Assembly (NCBI RefSeq): GCF_049240685.1
Contig: NZ_JBMLSD010000399.1
Span: 17,276 to 81,275 of the forward strand
Direction of reading: 5' to 3'
DNA length: 64,000 nt
DNA from: Flectobacillus sp049240685
GTDB lineage: Bacteria; Bacteroidota; Bacteroidia; Cytophagales; Spirosomataceae
Shown here: positions 62,401 to 64,000 of the stretch, piece by piece
How the letters are laid out: every line of letters starts with the position of its first letter
Position numbering within the stretch: the first letter of the stretch is position 1
The notes under the pieces: generated by a model
What the model was told of the DNA's origin: nothing
Seen by the model: the letters and a program-made list of their open reading frames with translations, nothing else
Database searches by the model: none
Program-made: the position numbers and the translations under genes

Positions 62401-64000
62401 TCTCGTTTGGTGGTTTGAACAGACAAATAATGACTTCCTTTTCTCGAAAGTTTTATCGTTTCTACCTCTGGGTCATACTCAAAGTATCCCTTTTGCATCA
62501 TAGCCAAGAATACAGGCTTTAGCGTAGCTAAGTCTTTGTTGTAGGCTTTGGCCAATTCTGACAACTTGACAGTAGTAAGATTATTTTTTTTGGCATAATT
62601 ATTTACTACCACCAATGGGTTAAAACTGAATGTTTCTGAAATTTTGTTGAAACGTTCTGGATTAAAATAATCAAAAGATTCAAATAAGGCAGGAACAACA
62701 TTTTTGGCCACAAGAATATAGAAATCCACTTTATGATCTCGCAAACTCCATCGCATTGCATCTGCTGTAATCTCAAGTTTGTGATAACTATCGGTATAGC
62801 TTGCCTCCTTAAATCCGCCATCGTCTACTTTGCTCAAACGCAAGTTTTGTTGCAAACGATCATAAATTAATTTGCCAGAAGGATGATAAATAGAATCCTT
62901 TTCGGCAAAATACCCAGTAAATGTAGCCGCAGGTGAGGTAATTAAGGAATCTCCTACAGTAAACTTCCTACCCGAAATTTTGAATGCCACTTTCCCATCT
63001 TTTTTTACAACGATTGTGGTATATTTTTCTTGAATAGACGAGCTCAATACGGTATTACCCGATAATGCAAAACCTCCCTTGTACTCAAAATCAGCAGATT
63101 TTTTTAGCACAGCGTCATTCTTAAAAGACATAAAACGAGGAAAGGTTGACACCACATTTTTGGGACGTTTTTTACTCTGAAACTCAAAAACTCCTTTGAT
63201 GGGGTTTGCGAGTTTGTCGGTATAGGTCAAGGTCGAAGACTCTGCTTTTAGTCGTGGATTACGAATATCCATACTGTAATTATCCAATACCGCATACGCT
63301 TGCGGCAGGCCTACGGTCTCCCATGTAAATTTTCCGCCAGTACCAAGCAATACGCCATCTTTGATACCCAGTGTTGCATTGGTACCCGCTAAGGTTGCCG
63401 AATCACTTGCTGTTACAATGGATAAATTCATGTTTTTGAAAACAATTGCTGGACCGGCATTGATAAATAAAGGCGCAGTTTCTTCGACAGGAGTAGGAGC
63501 CGCGCCACTGTTGTTTGGTGTAGGTGGAGCATCATCCCAGCCGTCGTTAGTTGAAGGAACAGTCGTCGCAGCATTGTTGTTGCCTTGCGAAGTAGTGGTA
63601 TTGCTTGTAAGCTCTACTTTTTGGTCGTTAAACTGAAAACTTATATTGCCATCCAAGGCATATAAACGATTGTAGTTGGTATAATAAAGCGCTTTACTAC
63701 CAAATAGCAATTTAGTAATTTCGATTAAACGTAAAGTTGTTTTGGTATCGTTGCTCTCTGCCGATTTGCGTAGTGTTTCAAGAAAGGTATCGACATTAGC
63801 CCCCGTTAACTGGTTGATATTGGTACCTACAACCAGCACATCAAAAAGGTTTGAAAAATGAGGTGGTTTATATCCTTTTTTAACCATAAAATTTGATACA
63901 CTAGCAATTTTTGCTTTTTGAGCGCCACTGAGTTTATCCGAATTCCAGAGTTTTTCAAAGCCTTTGGCAATATTTTCGGCTTGTGGGTTACCCGATACAC
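59409..64000 (-). CDS. Giant beta-rich protein of unknown function (5' end outside the window)
   Basis: The frame is open to the right edge: 37 residues (starting VSGNPQAENIAKGFEKLWNS) precede the first internal Met at 63887, so at least 1529 residues are encoded and the start is missing. The visible part has an N-terminal helical domain of about 90 residues, a Thr/Asn/Pro-rich linker (near 110-150) and then more than 1200 residues of short beta strands with recurring phrases such as DKRGLHTAGEINHLTAQIQA, FGKDGFSAEPANLMVGS, FEGDAIYRFPNL and ITMKGDVKI. This recalls long beta-helical or LptA/AsmA-like assemblies, but no family is recognised. The end is Lys-rich (KKPEKKKEEAKDGF). A periplasmic or outer-membrane role is inferred. 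Confidence 0.8.
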   Translation of the reverse strand, partial: VSGNPQAENIAKGFEKLWNSDKLSGAQKAKIASVSNFMVKKGYKPPHFSNLFDVLVVGTNINQLTGANVDTFLETLRKSAESNDTKTTLRLIEITKLLFGSKALYYTNYNRLYALDGNISFQFNDQKVELTSNTTTSQGNNNAATTVPSTNDGWDDAPPTPNNSGAAPTPVEETAPLFINAGPAIVFKNMNLSIVTASDSATLAGTNATLGIKDGVLLGTGGKFTWETVGLPQAYAVLDNYSMDIRNPRLKAESSTLTYTDKLANPIKGVFEFQSKKRPKNVVSTFPRFMSFKNDAVLKKSADFEYKGGFALSGNTVLSSSIQEKYTTIVVKKDGKVAFKISGRKFTVGDSLITSPAATFTGYFAEKDSIYHPSGKLIYDRLQQNLRLSKVDDGGFKEASYTDSYHKLEITADAMRWSLRDHKVDFYILVAKNVVPALFESFDYFNPERFNKISETFSFNPLVVVNNYAKKNNLTTVKLSELAKAYNKDLATLKPVFLAMMQKGYFEYDPEVETIKLSRKGSHYLSVQTTKRDYDNLLIPSLYATSSKDTTANATLSLKDNQLIIRGVKQFYLSDSLNVYMAPYDNLIKVNKDRNFGISGELKTGNFRFRGKDLSFNYGEFSVKLNKIDSITFIPQKELAKRGRTEIGGDLKYESGTIYINKPDNKSGRQRLAEYPRLVVPTGVTAYFDHAYRGQMAYNKKVYFKVPSIDFDSLNIKDIDFVGTFYSDGIFPPFKETLISMPDNTLGFSHKVPEGKYSLYSSKSFIKFEEPLVMDKRGLHTAGEINHLTAQIQAKEATFTQDSVNATGTIGKINEGAVGQAYFTKVDIKNYSLKWQPKVDSMLIETKGNSFEFYAASSKLEGKLLVRQTGMFGFGKVHRQDSETESDNFKFGKDGFSAEPANLMVGSNLKAAKPALFGKHMNVYFNLTTGKVNIKTPTMLKLEDSTSMYFPYTAYRTSINSAEWDINKKTITMKGDVKISTFTSIEPSQEGLTFNGSGALYEIEKQSLNISGVPFIKSADAKIIPDQGQVSIRRDAEMKTFYNAKLEIDTLTSYHKLVGGNIHILSRNAFEGDAIYRFPNLVGDTLNLKIGNFTFKENVTEDRKNKKVKSITTTAKATVDEKDKFHLSSKILYKGDVILTASEKNLKMEGFIKPETKGRSDVISWIPYKGNNTDNLTLDVQPELKSDINTQLLAGLHFRTASTGLYTTFLSEKADAKDENIFVVNGKFRDIAKSSKFEIGAEESEKSYEANRYLYDDAKKTLNLEGAFNFFVPNNYIQGAGFADIRIDSSKYKFDQMLLINFPMPSEVLKALSDKIVKINLDSRDNASADEPEDKERLMSKLANLVGNKAIESMERRLKNEHVPVHTINSKLNTSLVFSKVNLRYSDQQSAFYSTGKLGLASVGATDINSEVQGYLEIRKTNEGDEFYLYLEPNEDTWYFMGYIKGEMGVISSDAEFNNAVAAKAKGVKKGSGKNSYIFLGVGAEEKLAFVERFMEAYRVKETKQKKVAQGDDKTKKPEKKKEEAKDGF

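Overview
The window is AT-rich bacterial DNA from a Bacteroidota member, most probably of the Cytophagales (Spirosomataceae-like; the family level is inference). The reasons are a type IX secretion C-terminal sorting domain, two SusC-like TonB-dependent receptors with N-terminal carboxypeptidase-regulatory domains, tricorn-type and DUF4301/DUF3500/DUF3089/DUF4129/DUF4350 proteins typical of the phylum, very weak ribosome binding sites, and several TAnnTTTG boxes, the -7 element of the Bacteroidota primary sigma factor. I find no rRNA, tRNA, CRISPR array, prophage or insertion sequence. A 100-base run of N at 35825-35924 is an assembly gap inside a repeat array.

Layout. 1-8.6 kb (+): end of an M4 metallopeptidase/propeller protein exported by T9SS, a tricorn-like protease, a membrane-anchored MutS-like ATPase and a Fic AMPylase-like protein. 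8.6-15.6 kb (-): a TetR regulator followed by a TolC/adaptor/RND efflux set. 16-24 kb: mannose-6-phosphate-isomerase-type cupin, orphan LytTR protein, Tat-exported Gfo/Idh/MocA oxidoreductase, a trans-sulfuration enzyme, and a DUF3500 lipoprotein with a HupE/UreJ-like membrane protein. 24-29.5 kb: fatty acid desaturase, RlmN, CvpA, YqeY, PdxJ and a small secreted protein. 29.9-33.3 kb (+): a two-gene beta-oxidation operon (thiolase plus hydratase/dehydrogenase). 33.7-35.5 kb (+): a CruF-like carotenoid gene beside a MerR regulator with a CarH-type cobalamin domain, suggesting light control of pigment. 36-43 kb: DUF3089 lipoprotein, a large TonB receptor with an Ala/Gln-rich insertion, a tiny cationic secreted protein, and a divergent PhyH dioxygenase/AraC pair. 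43-49.6 kb: RDD, SpoIIM-like, DUF4129, DUF4350 and MoxR genes, a membrane-complex operon lacking its usual DUF58 gene inside the cluster. 49.6-52.3 kb: a TPP riboswitch controlling a TonB receptor, so probably an uptake receptor for thiamine or a precursor. 52.5-64 kb (-): beta-barrel protein, glutaryl-CoA dehydrogenase, HMG-CoA-lyase-like enzyme, DUF4301 protein, exported amidohydrolase, and a giant beta-rich unknown protein running off the right edge.

The most striking unexplained structure is in the spacers. At least four dispersed repeat families recur: A (GGC/GCC-rich hairpins related to AGGCAA...TTGCCT), expanded to a 108-bp tandem array around the gap; B (long inverted repeats around TTTCGGAAAT); C (short AATTCAC-type tracts); and D (an about 110-bp element seen at 20.7 and 26.3 kb). 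Other signals are a 42-nt palindrome in front of the beta-oxidation operon, a probable TetR operator, and a few orphan promoter/terminator pairs that may mark small RNAs.
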